A DNA stretch of 57,012 nucleotides from Candidatus Cryptobacteroides merdavium. GTDB taxonomy: Bacteria > Bacteroidota > Bacteroidia > Bacteroidales > UBA932. Position 1 is the first letter of the stretch, and every line of letters starts with the position of its first letter. The notes beneath the pieces were generated by a model. The model had not been told where the DNA came from and made no database searches. It saw only the letters and a program-made list of their open reading frames with translations. The stretch spans positions 1-57,012 of the forward strand of contig JADIMO010000015.1 of NCBI GenBank assembly GCA_017694755.1, in the 5' to 3' direction. The position numbers and the translations under genes were made by a program. Positions 16,171-25,085 of this stretch are shown here, piece by piece.

Positions 16171-18897
16171 ATGAAAGGATTTCCTTTATCAATCGGCAGA
16201 TTTTTTTCTGTGTGCCTGTTGTCATTTCTGTTGTTTGGCATGGAGGGATATTCAAGGCCTGTAAGTATCGCTTCAAGTGCCAAAGTGACAGCGTCTAAAG
16301 GCTCTTCCGGAGCCCGTTATCTGACAGACGGGGTGATTGGCGTCAAGAACAGCGGGACATGGAAGTCCGGGACTGAAGACGCATGGGTGAAAATGACTTG
16401 GGACGAGCCGCAGCATATCAACAAGGTAGTGATATTCAATTCTCCTTCTTCCGGATATTGTGTGGAGAGGGGAGAACTGGTCTTTAGTGACGGCAGCTCC
16501 GAAAAGGTGACCATGGCGGAAGACGGTCTGGCGACTGCCGTGGAATTCGAGGAAAGATTGACAGACTTTATCCTTTTCAGGGTCAGTGGAAGAAACGGGA
16601 AAATCGCTGAGTTGTCTGAAATGGAGGTCTATCCTTCACCGGCCCAATATACTGAGGCAGTAGAGTGGGTTGACCCGTATATCGAGACAGACAGGGGGAG
16701 ATTTTTCTTTTTTATAACAGGGCAACGTCCGTTCGGAATGGTCGGTGCGGCTCCAATGACGGTAAATGCCAATAATTGCGGTGGTGGATACGCACATTAC
16801 TCCAAGGAAGTGCTCGGTTTCCCTCAGATTCATGCGTGGACAATATCGGGATTGAACCTGATGCCTACTGTCGGAGAGGTGGATCCTACAAAAGGTGAAG
16901 CTGAGTGGAAGTCCCCGTTCAGGCATGACGACGAGATTGTCCAGCCGGGATATCATCGTATGTATCTGTCCAAGAGCAAGGTTTGGGTGGAGCAGACTGC
17001 AACGGAAAGGGTCAGCTTCTACAGGTTCAAATGGACGGATGATTTAGACGCAAGGCTGCTGCTGTCACTGAGCGGAATGCTCGGGAACAGCCGTATGACC
17101 AACGCTTCTGTCCGCAGGACGGGTGCAAACGAATTTGTAGGGTCCATAAGTTCTGTGGACAGGGCATATATGGTAGGTCCACACGATTTCAAGATCTATT
17201 TTGTGGTGCAGACGGATAAGGATTGGGATTCGTTCGACGGCTGGAACGGAGATGAGATGTACAGAGGAATGACTGATTTGAGAGGGGATTCCGCCGGGGT
17301 TTCATTGGCATATAAGGTGAAGGCCGGTGATGAGGTCAACATGAAGATAGCCATTTCTTATACCAGCATAGAAAATGCATACAATAATCTTCATTCCGAG
17401 TGTTCCGGATGGGACTTTGACGCGGTAAGGGAAGATACGCGCCGCATCTGGAATGAGTGGCTGGGGAAAATAACTGTTGAGGGCGGCACGGTGGAGCAGA
17501 AAGTGAAATTCTACACTGATTTGTGGCATGTGCTTCTCGGCAGACACCGTATCAATGATGTGAACGGTGATTATCCCGACAGGACAGTCGGCAGGGAACA
17601 GATTATATGGAATCAGAATGGAGCCATAATAGATCCGGTCTTCAGGATAAAGAATACAGGCAGGGACAAGGACGGCAATATCCGGCACAACATGTACAAT
17701 TCCGATGCGTTCTGGCTTACGCAGTGGAACCTCAATGTCCTTTGGGGGCTAGCCTGGCCTGAAATATTGGATGATATGGCAGCTTCGCTTGTGGAGTATT
17801 CCAATAATGGCGGGCTTATTCCACGCGGCCCGTCAGGCGGCGGGTACTCTTTCATAATGACAGGATGTCCGGGTACGAGTCTTATTGTCAGTGCCTATAT
17901 GAAAGGACTCATGACAAAGACTGACCCGATGAATGCCTTCAGACAGATAAAGAAGAATCATTTTCCCGGTGGCATGATGGGGAGCAAGGAAGAACTGTCA
18001 TTCTATATTGAACACGGGTGGTTCCCGGACAATGCCGGAATCACCATAGAGGCCTCTTTCCAGGATTGGGGAGCCGCCCAGATGGCCAAAAAGCTGGGAT
18101 TGGAAGACGATTACCGCTATTTTCTCAAAAGGTCAGAGTCATGGAAAAACTGTTTCCATCCGGGATATAAGCTGCTGTTCCCGATACGCCGGGACGGGGG
18201 ATTTACCCATGAGGACCCCCTCTCTCCGCGGGGATTCGTAGAAGCCAATGCATGGCAGGCTACATTCGGCATTTCACATGACATAAAAGGTCTTTCCGGA
18301 CTTATGGGTGGAAATGATGTATTGTGCTCTATGCTTGATTCTGCTTTCAGGAAAGAGGTGGAAAATGACTTCACCCACGGCTACGGCAATGGCCATATCA
18401 GCTATGCAAACCAGCCTGGATGCTCCAATGCACATGTGTTCAGTTATGCCGGTGCACCGTGGCTGACCCAGTACTGGGTGCGTCAGGTGAAGGAGCAAGC
18501 ATATGGTGGCACTACTCCGGAATTGGGATATGGCGGACATGATGAGGACCAGGGGCAAATGGGAGGTGTCAGTGCATTGATGGCCATCGGCCTGTTCAAT
18601 ATACTCGGGAACGAATCACAGACTCCATTCTATGAAATCACGGCCCCGATATTCGACAAGATTACCATAAAGCTTGACAACCGGTATTATGAGGGCAAGG
18701 AGTTTACCATCAAGACATACAACAATTCCAGTGAAAACTGCTATATCCAGAAGGCAAAGCTGAACGGTGCCGAACTTGACAATTTCTGGTTTACCCATGA
18801 GCAGTTTGCGGCCGGAGGCCTTCTTGAAATATGGCTCGGCGACACTCCGAACAAGGAATGGGGCCTCAGCCAGTATCCTCCGGTGGATGCAGAGTGA
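16171..18897 (+). CDS. GH92 glycosidase with N-terminal discoidin-like CBM, acid Glu replaced by Gln
   Basis: The protein has 908 residues from ATG 16171; a longer open frame would start inside the promoter. It has a signal peptide (to about residue 30), then a discoidin/CBM32-like domain (residues about 30-155: AKVTASKGSSGARYLTDG to AELSEMEVYP), then the GH92 region starting WVDPYIETDRGRFFF, with SDAFWLTQWNLNVLWGL, VEANAWQATFG and GGHDEDQGQMGG. The acid motif GNEPSHH of typical alpha-mannosidases is here ANQPGCS, with Gln748 in place of Glu and both His lost. The same change is in the second copy at 25086-27860. It begins the operon that goes on with SusC, SusD and DUF3823. Confidence 0.92.
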   Translation: MKGFPLSIGRFFSVCLLSFLLFGMEGYSRPVSIASSAKVTASKGSSGARYLTDGVIGVKNSGTWKSGTEDAWVKMTWDEPQHINKVVIFNSPSSGYCVERGELVFSDGSSEKVTMAEDGLATAVEFEERLTDFILFRVSGRNGKIAELSEMEVYPSPAQYTEAVEWVDPYIETDRGRFFFFITGQRPFGMVGAAPMTVNANNCGGGYAHYSKEVLGFPQIHAWTISGLNLMPTVGEVDPTKGEAEWKSPFRHDDEIVQPGYHRMYLSKSKVWVEQTATERVSFYRFKWTDDLDARLLLSLSGMLGNSRMTNASVRRTGANEFVGSISSVDRAYMVGPHDFKIYFVVQTDKDWDSFDGWNGDEMYRGMTDLRGDSAGVSLAYKVKAGDEVNMKIAISYTSIENAYNNLHSECSGWDFDAVREDTRRIWNEWLGKITVEGGTVEQKVKFYTDLWHVLLGRHRINDVNGDYPDRTVGREQIIWNQNGAIIDPVFRIKNTGRDKDGNIRHNMYNSDAFWLTQWNLNVLWGLAWPEILDDMAASLVEYSNNGGLIPRGPSGGGYSFIMTGCPGTSLIVSAYMKGLMTKTDPMNAFRQIKKNHFPGGMMGSKEELSFYIEHGWFPDNAGITIEASFQDWGAAQMAKKLGLEDDYRYFLKRSESWKNCFHPGYKLLFPIRRDGGFTHEDPLSPRGFVEANAWQATFGISHDIKGLSGLMGGNDVLCSMLDSAFRKEVENDFTHGYGNGHISYANQPGCSNAHVFSYAGAPWLTQYWVRQVKEQAYGGTTPELGYGGHDEDQGQMGGVSALMAIGLFNILGNESQTPFYEITAPIFDKITIKLDNRYYEGKEFTIKTYNNSSENCYIQKAKLNGAELDNFWFTHEQFAAGGLLEIWLGDTPNKEWGLSQYPPVDAE

Positions 18898-18953
18898 ATC
18901 CATGTTGAAAATATGGTTTACAATATCTTTTTAACCAAATTAATAACTGAGCA

Positions 18954-21900
18954 ATGAATCCAAAATCGAATTTCATTTCGATCTCAGGAAACAGACTGGG
19001 AAAATTGTTCGCAGCCGTTTTCCTGCTGATTGTTCCTATGTTCGGACAGGCGACATTGAATGCACAGGATGGTACAGTTACGACTGCGGCCACTCTTGTT
19101 GACGTCAATGGAATCCCCGTCATAGGTGCAGCCATCGTAGATCCTTCCAATCCGTCCAACGGTACGACTTCTGATCTAGACGGTAATTTTACAATCAAAG
19201 TGCCTGCTGGAACGGAGCTTCTCATTTCCTGCATAGGCTATGTGGACTATCATTATCTTGCTAAAGAGTCTGTAAGCGGTTTGAAAATTGTGCTTCAGGA
19301 AGATGCACTCATGCTGGAAGAGACTGTGGTCGTGGGTTATGGCGTCCAGAAGAAAGCGACTTTGACAGGAGCCGTATCGGCAGTCAGAAATAGCGATATC
19401 ATCACTACGAAAAATGAGGATGTCTCGAACATGCTGGCGGGTAAGGTTCCTGGATTGAGGGTCAAGCAGAACAGTTCTGAGCCTGGCTCATTCAATACAT
19501 CCATTGACATAAGAGGTTTCGGCTCTCCGTTAGTCATTATTGACGGTGTACCTCGTGACAATATGCAAAGGCTGGATGCAGAGGAAATAGAGAGCATATC
19601 TGTTCTGAAAGACGCATCTGCTGCTGTCTATGGTGTACGTGCCGCCAACGGTGTCGTTCTGATTACGACCAAAAAAGGCAAGAAAGGTGAAGCATCCATT
19701 TCATATACAGGCAACATGACATGGCAGGTTCCTTCCATGTATCCGGACATGGCGGATGCGCTTGATGTCATGACTCTGAAAAATGAATCAAGTATCCGTA
19801 ATGTGGACGGAGCAGAGCGCTTTTATTCAGATGCGGAAATGGATGAATTCAGAAGCGGTAAAAGGCAGTCTACTGACTGGCGCGATGTTCTCATGAAGAA
19901 ATCCGCGCCTCAGACAATCCATAATTTAAGCATTACCGGTGGTGGAGACAAGATGACATACTTTGCAAGCGTTGGATTCCAGTATCAGGACAGCTATTTC
20001 AAGACAAATGCATTGAATTATCAGAAATTCAATCTCAGAAGCAACATTTCGGCACAGATTACCGATAACCTGAAATTTGAATTGAACATATCCGGCATAA
20101 TGGACGAGAAGAATAATCCTCCTCAAGGATCAGGCGGAATCATCCTGTATGGATTGAATCTGTCTTCGCCTCTGGAGCAGGTGTGGTATAACGAGGCAGA
20201 GGGCAAGTATGCCGCTACTTTTGACGAGGGCCGTTTTAATGGTGCCGCCCTGATGGATACGGATCTTGTTGGCGACTGTTCCTATAAAAGCAGGTGGCTT
20301 CAGACAAATGCCTCATTACAGTGGGATATCCCATGGGTAAAGGGCCTTTCAGTAAAGGGCATGTATAGTCTTGACTACTTGCAGAACAACAACACCGAAT
20401 ACAACAAAGGATATAACCTGTATGCGGCGGACGGCAGGGCTATTCATTTCAATAGCTTTACAGCAGCAGAAAATCAGTTGGCAAGATATTTTTTCGAGAA
20501 GATAAACTATCTTTGGAATGTGTCCTTGACTTATAACAGAAGTTTCGGAAAGCATAATGTCGGTGCTTTGGCGTTATTCGAAAGTTCTGTAAAGGAAGGG
20601 GACAACTTCAGGGCAATCCGCCAGATGGACTTGGACATACCTTATCTGTTTGCCGGTGTGACTGAGGACCAGCAAGGTCTGCAGGACCCTGCTCTTGGAG
20701 TCCTTTACGATTATGCCAATGCAGCCTTTGTCGGAAGGGTTAACTACGACTATGCCGGCAAGTACATCGCGGAAGTCGCCTTCAGGTATGACGGCTCCTC
20801 CAGATTCCCTAAGGAAGGACGCTGGGGATTCTTCCCATCGGTTTCCGTAGGCTACAGGATATCTGAAGAGGATTTCTGGAAAAACTCCCCTCTTGATTTT
20901 ATCAATAATTTCAAGATCAGGGCATCTTACGGTATCCTCGGAGATGACTCAGGCATTTCTTATCAGTGGGTGACGGGGTACACATATCCGGCTACTCCTG
21001 GCGGTGTGATAATAAATTCGGATGGAAATGCCGAATATATAAACGGTGCAGTCAGCGCAGGAGTACCTAACGGGGCCATTACATGGTATCAGTCCAGAAC
21101 TATCAATGTCGGTATTGATGCCGAAGCATGGGACGGTATGCTCGGAATTACAGCAGAATACTTCAATAGGAACAGAACGGGTCTGCTGACGACAAGAGCA
21201 AGCAGTCTTCCGGGAGTTGTGGGAGCTACCATGCCTCAGGAGAACCTTAACGGCGATTTGACCCAGGGATTTGAAATAGAACTCTCGCACAGACATCATG
21301 TCGGTGATTTCTACTATTCATTGAAAGGTAACCTTTCCTATACGAGAATATGGCATCAGCATTGGGAGCAGTCACGTGCCGGAAACTCCTATGAAAACTG
21401 GAGAAATTCCTTGTCTTACAGATATACGGATGTAATGTGGGGTTTTGAAGGAAATGGCAGAATGGAGAATTGGAACGAAATATATTACAACCCTATATTT
21501 ATCGGCAGAAACTCTCTTCCCGGGGATTATGAGTATGTGGACTGGAACGGTGACGGATATTTCTCCGATCTTGACAAGCATCCTCTTGCCAATGCGACGA
21601 AAAATACTCCTTGGCTGAATTTCGGCCTTACTTTTTCCGCATCATATAAAGGTTTTGACCTGTCAATGCATTTCCAGGGTGCAGGAATGGTGTGGGTTTC
21701 TCCGGGGGGAATATATTCAAGACCTCTCAATGCTGGCGTAAACTCTTTGGAGGAATTCATGGACAGATGGCATCCGGAAGACCCTTCGGCAAATCCGTAT
21801 GATCCTGCTACAACATGGGTAAGAGGAGAATATGCCTATACGGGCGTAAGTCCTGACGCCAATTCAGATTTTGCTTTGAAGAATGCTTCTTATCTGAGAC

Positions 21901-22103
21901 TCAAAAACCTCGAAGTCGGGTATAATTTCCCTGAGAAATGGCTCAAGAGAATAAAGATGAAAGCCTTGAGGGTTTATTTCAGCGGATATGACCTCCTAAC
22001 ATTTACAGGTCTGAAATATCTGGATCCGGAGTACAATGCAGCGAATGATACATTCTATCCTATCAGCCGCACTTTTACTCTTGGACTGAATGTAAAATTC
22101 TAA
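18954..22103 (+). CDS. susC: SusC-type TonB-linked outer membrane transporter
   Basis: The protein has 1049 residues. After a signal region (MNPKSNFISISGNRLGKLFAAVFLLIVPMFG begins it) comes a carboxypeptidase-D-like regulatory fold (VDVNGIPVIGAAI, TSDLDGNFTIKVPAG, LLISCIGYVDY). Then come the TonB box and plug (EETVVVGYGVQKKATLTGAV, IDIRGFGSPLVIIDGVPRD, ISVLKDASAAVYGVRAANG), then a 22-strand-type barrel ending RTFTLGLNVKF. It lacks an N-terminal STN domain, so it does not signal to an ECF sigma factor. It forms the outer membrane import channel with the SusD protein 12 bases downstream and imports oligosaccharides of the target glycan. Confidence 0.97.
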   Translation: MNPKSNFISISGNRLGKLFAAVFLLIVPMFGQATLNAQDGTVTTAATLVDVNGIPVIGAAIVDPSNPSNGTTSDLDGNFTIKVPAGTELLISCIGYVDYHYLAKESVSGLKIVLQEDALMLEETVVVGYGVQKKATLTGAVSAVRNSDIITTKNEDVSNMLAGKVPGLRVKQNSSEPGSFNTSIDIRGFGSPLVIIDGVPRDNMQRLDAEEIESISVLKDASAAVYGVRAANGVVLITTKKGKKGEASISYTGNMTWQVPSMYPDMADALDVMTLKNESSIRNVDGAERFYSDAEMDEFRSGKRQSTDWRDVLMKKSAPQTIHNLSITGGGDKMTYFASVGFQYQDSYFKTNALNYQKFNLRSNISAQITDNLKFELNISGIMDEKNNPPQGSGGIILYGLNLSSPLEQVWYNEAEGKYAATFDEGRFNGAALMDTDLVGDCSYKSRWLQTNASLQWDIPWVKGLSVKGMYSLDYLQNNNTEYNKGYNLYAADGRAIHFNSFTAAENQLARYFFEKINYLWNVSLTYNRSFGKHNVGALALFESSVKEGDNFRAIRQMDLDIPYLFAGVTEDQQGLQDPALGVLYDYANAAFVGRVNYDYAGKYIAEVAFRYDGSSRFPKEGRWGFFPSVSVGYRISEEDFWKNSPLDFINNFKIRASYGILGDDSGISYQWVTGYTYPATPGGVIINSDGNAEYINGAVSAGVPNGAITWYQSRTINVGIDAEAWDGMLGITAEYFNRNRTGLLTTRASSLPGVVGATMPQENLNGDLTQGFEIELSHRHHVGDFYYSLKGNLSYTRIWHQHWEQSRAGNSYENWRNSLSYRYTDVMWGFEGNGRMENWNEIYYNPIFIGRNSLPGDYEYVDWNGDGYFSDLDKHPLANATKNTPWLNFGLTFSASYKGFDLSMHFQGAGMVWVSPGGIYSRPLNAGVNSLEEFMDRWHPEDPSANPYDPATTWVRGEYAYTGVSPDANSDFALKNASYLRLKNLEVGYNFPEKWLKRIKMKALRVYFSGYDLLTFTGLKYLDPEYNAANDTFYPISRTFTLGLNVKF

Positions 22104-22115
22104 AAAGGTTGAATC

Positions 22116-24149
22116 ATGAAATTAACAAGAACTATACTGCTGTTTATTTGCGGGGTGATGACAATGTCTTGCATTGACCTCGACAGACCTCCTCTCAATG
22201 TCGTGGGAGAGGAAGATATTTTTGGCTCCACCATAGGTACGGACAGTTATTTGGCAAGACTTTATACCAATCTGCCTCTTGAGGACTTCAGATATTGGTT
22301 TACCCATGGCGACGATATGTTTAACCAGACTTTCCCGGCAATACATCCGCAGCCGGACAACATCACCGGGGAATCCATCGGACTGGATATAACTTCATTT
22401 GCATCTGAACCTGCCGGCTCATTTTGGAACAAGGCATACAAGTGGATACGTGATGTGAACATCATGATAGAAACTCTTCCAAAATATCAGGACAGATATA
22501 CTGAAGAACAATTCCAGAACTATATGGGTCAGGCATATTTCATCCGTGCCGGCATTTACCATGCACTTGCAAAACGTTATGGCGGAGTTCCTATCGTTGA
22601 CAAGGTGATAGACTATCCTGCTACAGTGTCATTGGAAGGAACCATGCTTTACAGGGACTCTGAAGAATCTACATGGGATTTCATTTCTGATGACTATGAC
22701 AGGGCAATATCAATGCTTCCGACTACGGCAAATAAAGGACGTGCCACCAGGTATGCCGCTGCCGCACTCAAGTCGCGCGCCATGCTTCATGCCGGATCAA
22801 TAGCGAAATACAATACGATAGACTATCGCCCGGTAAACGATGTCCGGGTCTGCGGCATTCCGTCAGAGAGAGCAGCAGATTATTTCAAGGAAGCATATGA
22901 TGCCGCCAAACTCGTTGATGAAGGGGGATTTGCCCTTTATAAAGGGGAATGGGTCTCAGGGAATAAGGAGGCCATTACACAGAATTTCATCAACATATTC
23001 CTTAATGATACTCCGGAGACCATTTTCGGCAGGTATTGGAAACTGCCTGAATTGGGCCATGCCTTTGACAATGGCGTGCAGCCGCTGCAGACATCGACCG
23101 GAGGGCAGAACTCCCGCTCTTGTCCTACACTTGACTTTGTTGAGATGTATGAATTTGACAACAAGGATGATAACGGGCATTTCGCCAATCTTGACGAAAG
23201 CGGGCACTACAAGCTTTGGGATTCTCCTATTGATGCTTTCGAAGGATGTGAACCGCGTCTTGCTGCGACTGTGATTCTTCCAATGGCTGAATTCAAGAAT
23301 CAGACGATAGAAATAAGGCGCGGAATATATACCGGTTCGACTTCCGCCGCCCGGATTAACCGTCTTACATCAAGTGAAGAAGCTAGAAATTATGGCGAAC
23401 TCGGTATCGCAGATCTTTCTTTGGTGAACACTTTGAGTGACAACAATAACGAAGGTAATTTTGTATCTTTGAACGAGGGATCTCAATATTACGATGATCT
23501 TTATAACAGGACTCAGACCGAAAGCAACAGGGGTAAGATGAAAGTGTCCGGTGAAAACGGTCCGTTCACTTCATGGGGAGAGTTTAACCTTTCCGGCTTT
23601 TATCGCAGAAAATATCTGAATCCAGACCCGTCTTCCCTGAATGATGCGACGCAAAATGAGCAGCCATGGATTGAAATCCGTTATGCTGAAGTGTTGTTGA
23701 ACAAGGCTGAAGCAGCATGGGAGCTTGTTTCCCTTGGCCAGGCGACAAGTTCCGCCGGAGAAAATTATCTTGAAGTGGCCACCAGATGCATCAATGACAT
23801 CAGGGAGAGAGGCGGAGCCAGTCTTCTGTCCGGACCGTTGTCATCTTCTGAGGAAGACCGTGACGTAATCAGGACAGAACGCAGGAAGGAACTTGCTTTT
23901 GAGAACAGGATATGGTGGGATCTCAAGCGCTGGAGAATCCTTGATGACGAACAGGTCAACAAAAAATACCGCATACTTATGCCGTTCTATTCAGTTGTTG
24001 ATGACAAATATTTCCTTGATGTGCGCTATACGGAAAATAGGAACAGCGCTACATGGACATTCACTTTCCCTGAAAACTACTATTATCAGGAGATTGAGAC
24101 CAATGAGATAAGGGTGAACCCGAATTGTAAACAGAACCCTGGATATTGA
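22116..24149 (+). CDS. susD: SusD/RagB-type glycan-binding lipoprotein
   Basis: The protein has 677 residues, with a lipoprotein signal (LLFICGVMTMSC, Cys near residue 19). It shows the N-terminal SusD features (QAYFIRAGIYHALAKRYGGVPIVDKV, the TPR helices with AAALKSRAMLHAGSIAKYN) and the C-terminal RagB/SusD region (WIEIRYAEVLLNKAEAAWEL, IRTERRKELAFENRIWWDLKRW). It is the lid of the SusC channel. At 677 residues it is longer than the usual 500-600, with extra loops between about residues 330 and 480. Confidence 0.97.
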   Translation: MKLTRTILLFICGVMTMSCIDLDRPPLNVVGEEDIFGSTIGTDSYLARLYTNLPLEDFRYWFTHGDDMFNQTFPAIHPQPDNITGESIGLDITSFASEPAGSFWNKAYKWIRDVNIMIETLPKYQDRYTEEQFQNYMGQAYFIRAGIYHALAKRYGGVPIVDKVIDYPATVSLEGTMLYRDSEESTWDFISDDYDRAISMLPTTANKGRATRYAAAALKSRAMLHAGSIAKYNTIDYRPVNDVRVCGIPSERAADYFKEAYDAAKLVDEGGFALYKGEWVSGNKEAITQNFINIFLNDTPETIFGRYWKLPELGHAFDNGVQPLQTSTGGQNSRSCPTLDFVEMYEFDNKDDNGHFANLDESGHYKLWDSPIDAFEGCEPRLAATVILPMAEFKNQTIEIRRGIYTGSTSAARINRLTSSEEARNYGELGIADLSLVNTLSDNNNEGNFVSLNEGSQYYDDLYNRTQTESNRGKMKVSGENGPFTSWGEFNLSGFYRRKYLNPDPSSLNDATQNEQPWIEIRYAEVLLNKAEAAWELVSLGQATSSAGENYLEVATRCINDIRERGGASLLSGPLSSSEEDRDVIRTERRKELAFENRIWWDLKRWRILDDEQVNKKYRILMPFYSVVDDKYFLDVRYTENRNSATWTFTFPENYYYQEIETNEIRVNPNCKQNPGY

Positions 24150-24156
24150 TTATAGT

Positions 24157-24939
24157 ATGAAAAAGATTATTGTGACATTGGCTGCGGCTGCGGCCGTATT
24201 TATGGTGGCATCATGCGCAAAAGACAACTATGACGCTCCGGAAGAGACTTTCAGGGGAGCATTCATAGACAAAGGGACAGGGGAGCCGCTGCAGGTTGCC
24301 CCGGGAACTTCCATCAATGATGGCGGAATAAGAATAAGAATGATGGAATACAGCTGGAGTGACAATCCGACTCCTTATGATTTCTTCGCAAAGCAGGACG
24401 GTACATTCAATAATACCAAAATCTTCAAGGGTACGTACGGTGTCATTCCGGAAGGGCCTTTTGTCCCTCTTGAAGAAATAAGGCTTGATATCGAAGGCGT
24501 AGTTGAACATAATTTTGAGGTTGAGCCTTTCCTCAGGGTAGAGTGGGTGGATGAACCGAAGATGCTTGATGACGGTACCGTGGAGATCAAGGTCAGGATT
24601 ACAAGAGGAACTGACAATCCGGATTATCAGGCACCCCTGAATGATGCATGGCTGTATGTCAACCAGATTTCATATGTGGGAAGCAGTTCCTACAGCACCC
24701 TTCTATCCACTTATATACCGAATGAAGAATTCAGCAATTATACTTTGGGTGAGGTGCTTACAGTCAGGACCGGGTTCCCTAACGGATATAATGGCGGCAG
24801 CGGAGATGCCAACGAGTTCCCTTCAATCAGCGATCGCCCTTATTTCTTCCGTTTTGCGGCTTGTACGGAAACTGCAAACAGCGGAGTCAAGAGGTATAAC
24901 TTTACTCCTGTAAAGGAATTTGTAGTGTCTGTGAAATGA
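24157..24939 (+). CDS. DUF3823-type surface glycan-binding lipoprotein
   Basis: The protein has 260 residues, with lipobox VASC in MKKIIVTLAAAAAVFMVASC. The conserved DUF3823 start is visible (ETFRGAFIDKGTGEPLQ, GGIRIRMMEYSW, TFNNTKIFKGTYGVIPEGPF), followed by a second beta domain (LRVEWVDEPKML, KVRITRGTD). Proteins of this family sit directly after SusD and act as accessory surface glycan-binding proteins. It starts 7 bases after susD and is followed by a hairpin terminator. Confidence 0.88.
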   Translation: MKKIIVTLAAAAAVFMVASCAKDNYDAPEETFRGAFIDKGTGEPLQVAPGTSINDGGIRIRMMEYSWSDNPTPYDFFAKQDGTFNNTKIFKGTYGVIPEGPFVPLEEIRLDIEGVVEHNFEVEPFLRVEWVDEPKMLDDGTVEIKVRITRGTDNPDYQAPLNDAWLYVNQISYVGSSSYSTLLSTYIPNEEFSNYTLGEVLTVRTGFPNGYNGGSGDANEFPSISDRPYFFRFAACTETANSGVKRYNFTPVKEFVVSVK

Positions 24940-24975
24940 GTGGGTCACGACACAATAATTCAGAATATTTTCATC

Positions 24976-24999
24976 GCAGCCCGAAAAAAATCGGGCTGC
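24976..24999 (+). terminator. Hairpin after the SusCD-DUF3823 operon
   Basis: The arms GCAGCCCGA (24976-24984) and TCGGGCTGC (24991-24999) pair perfectly over 9 bp with an A6 loop, 37 bases behind the DUF3823 stop. Only a mixed T-rich stretch follows, so termination may be partial. Confidence 0.65.
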
Positions 25000-25012
25000 C
25001 TTGGTTTCAGCC

Positions 25013-25064
25013 TTTGCATATTTGTTTTTTTGCATATTTTTGCGTGAAATTATGTATGAACATA
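25013..25064 (+). promoter_or_regulatory. Promoter and operator of the GH92-ROK-PMI operon
   Basis: TTTG at 25013-25016 lies 18 bases before TATTTTTG at 25035-25042. TGTATGAACATA at 25053-25064 matches the locus dyad at 12 of 12 over one and a half arms, in the likely 5' untranslated region. The GH92 start is at 25086. Confidence 0.7.
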
Positions 25065-25085
25065 TTATAATGTTAATAGATTAAT

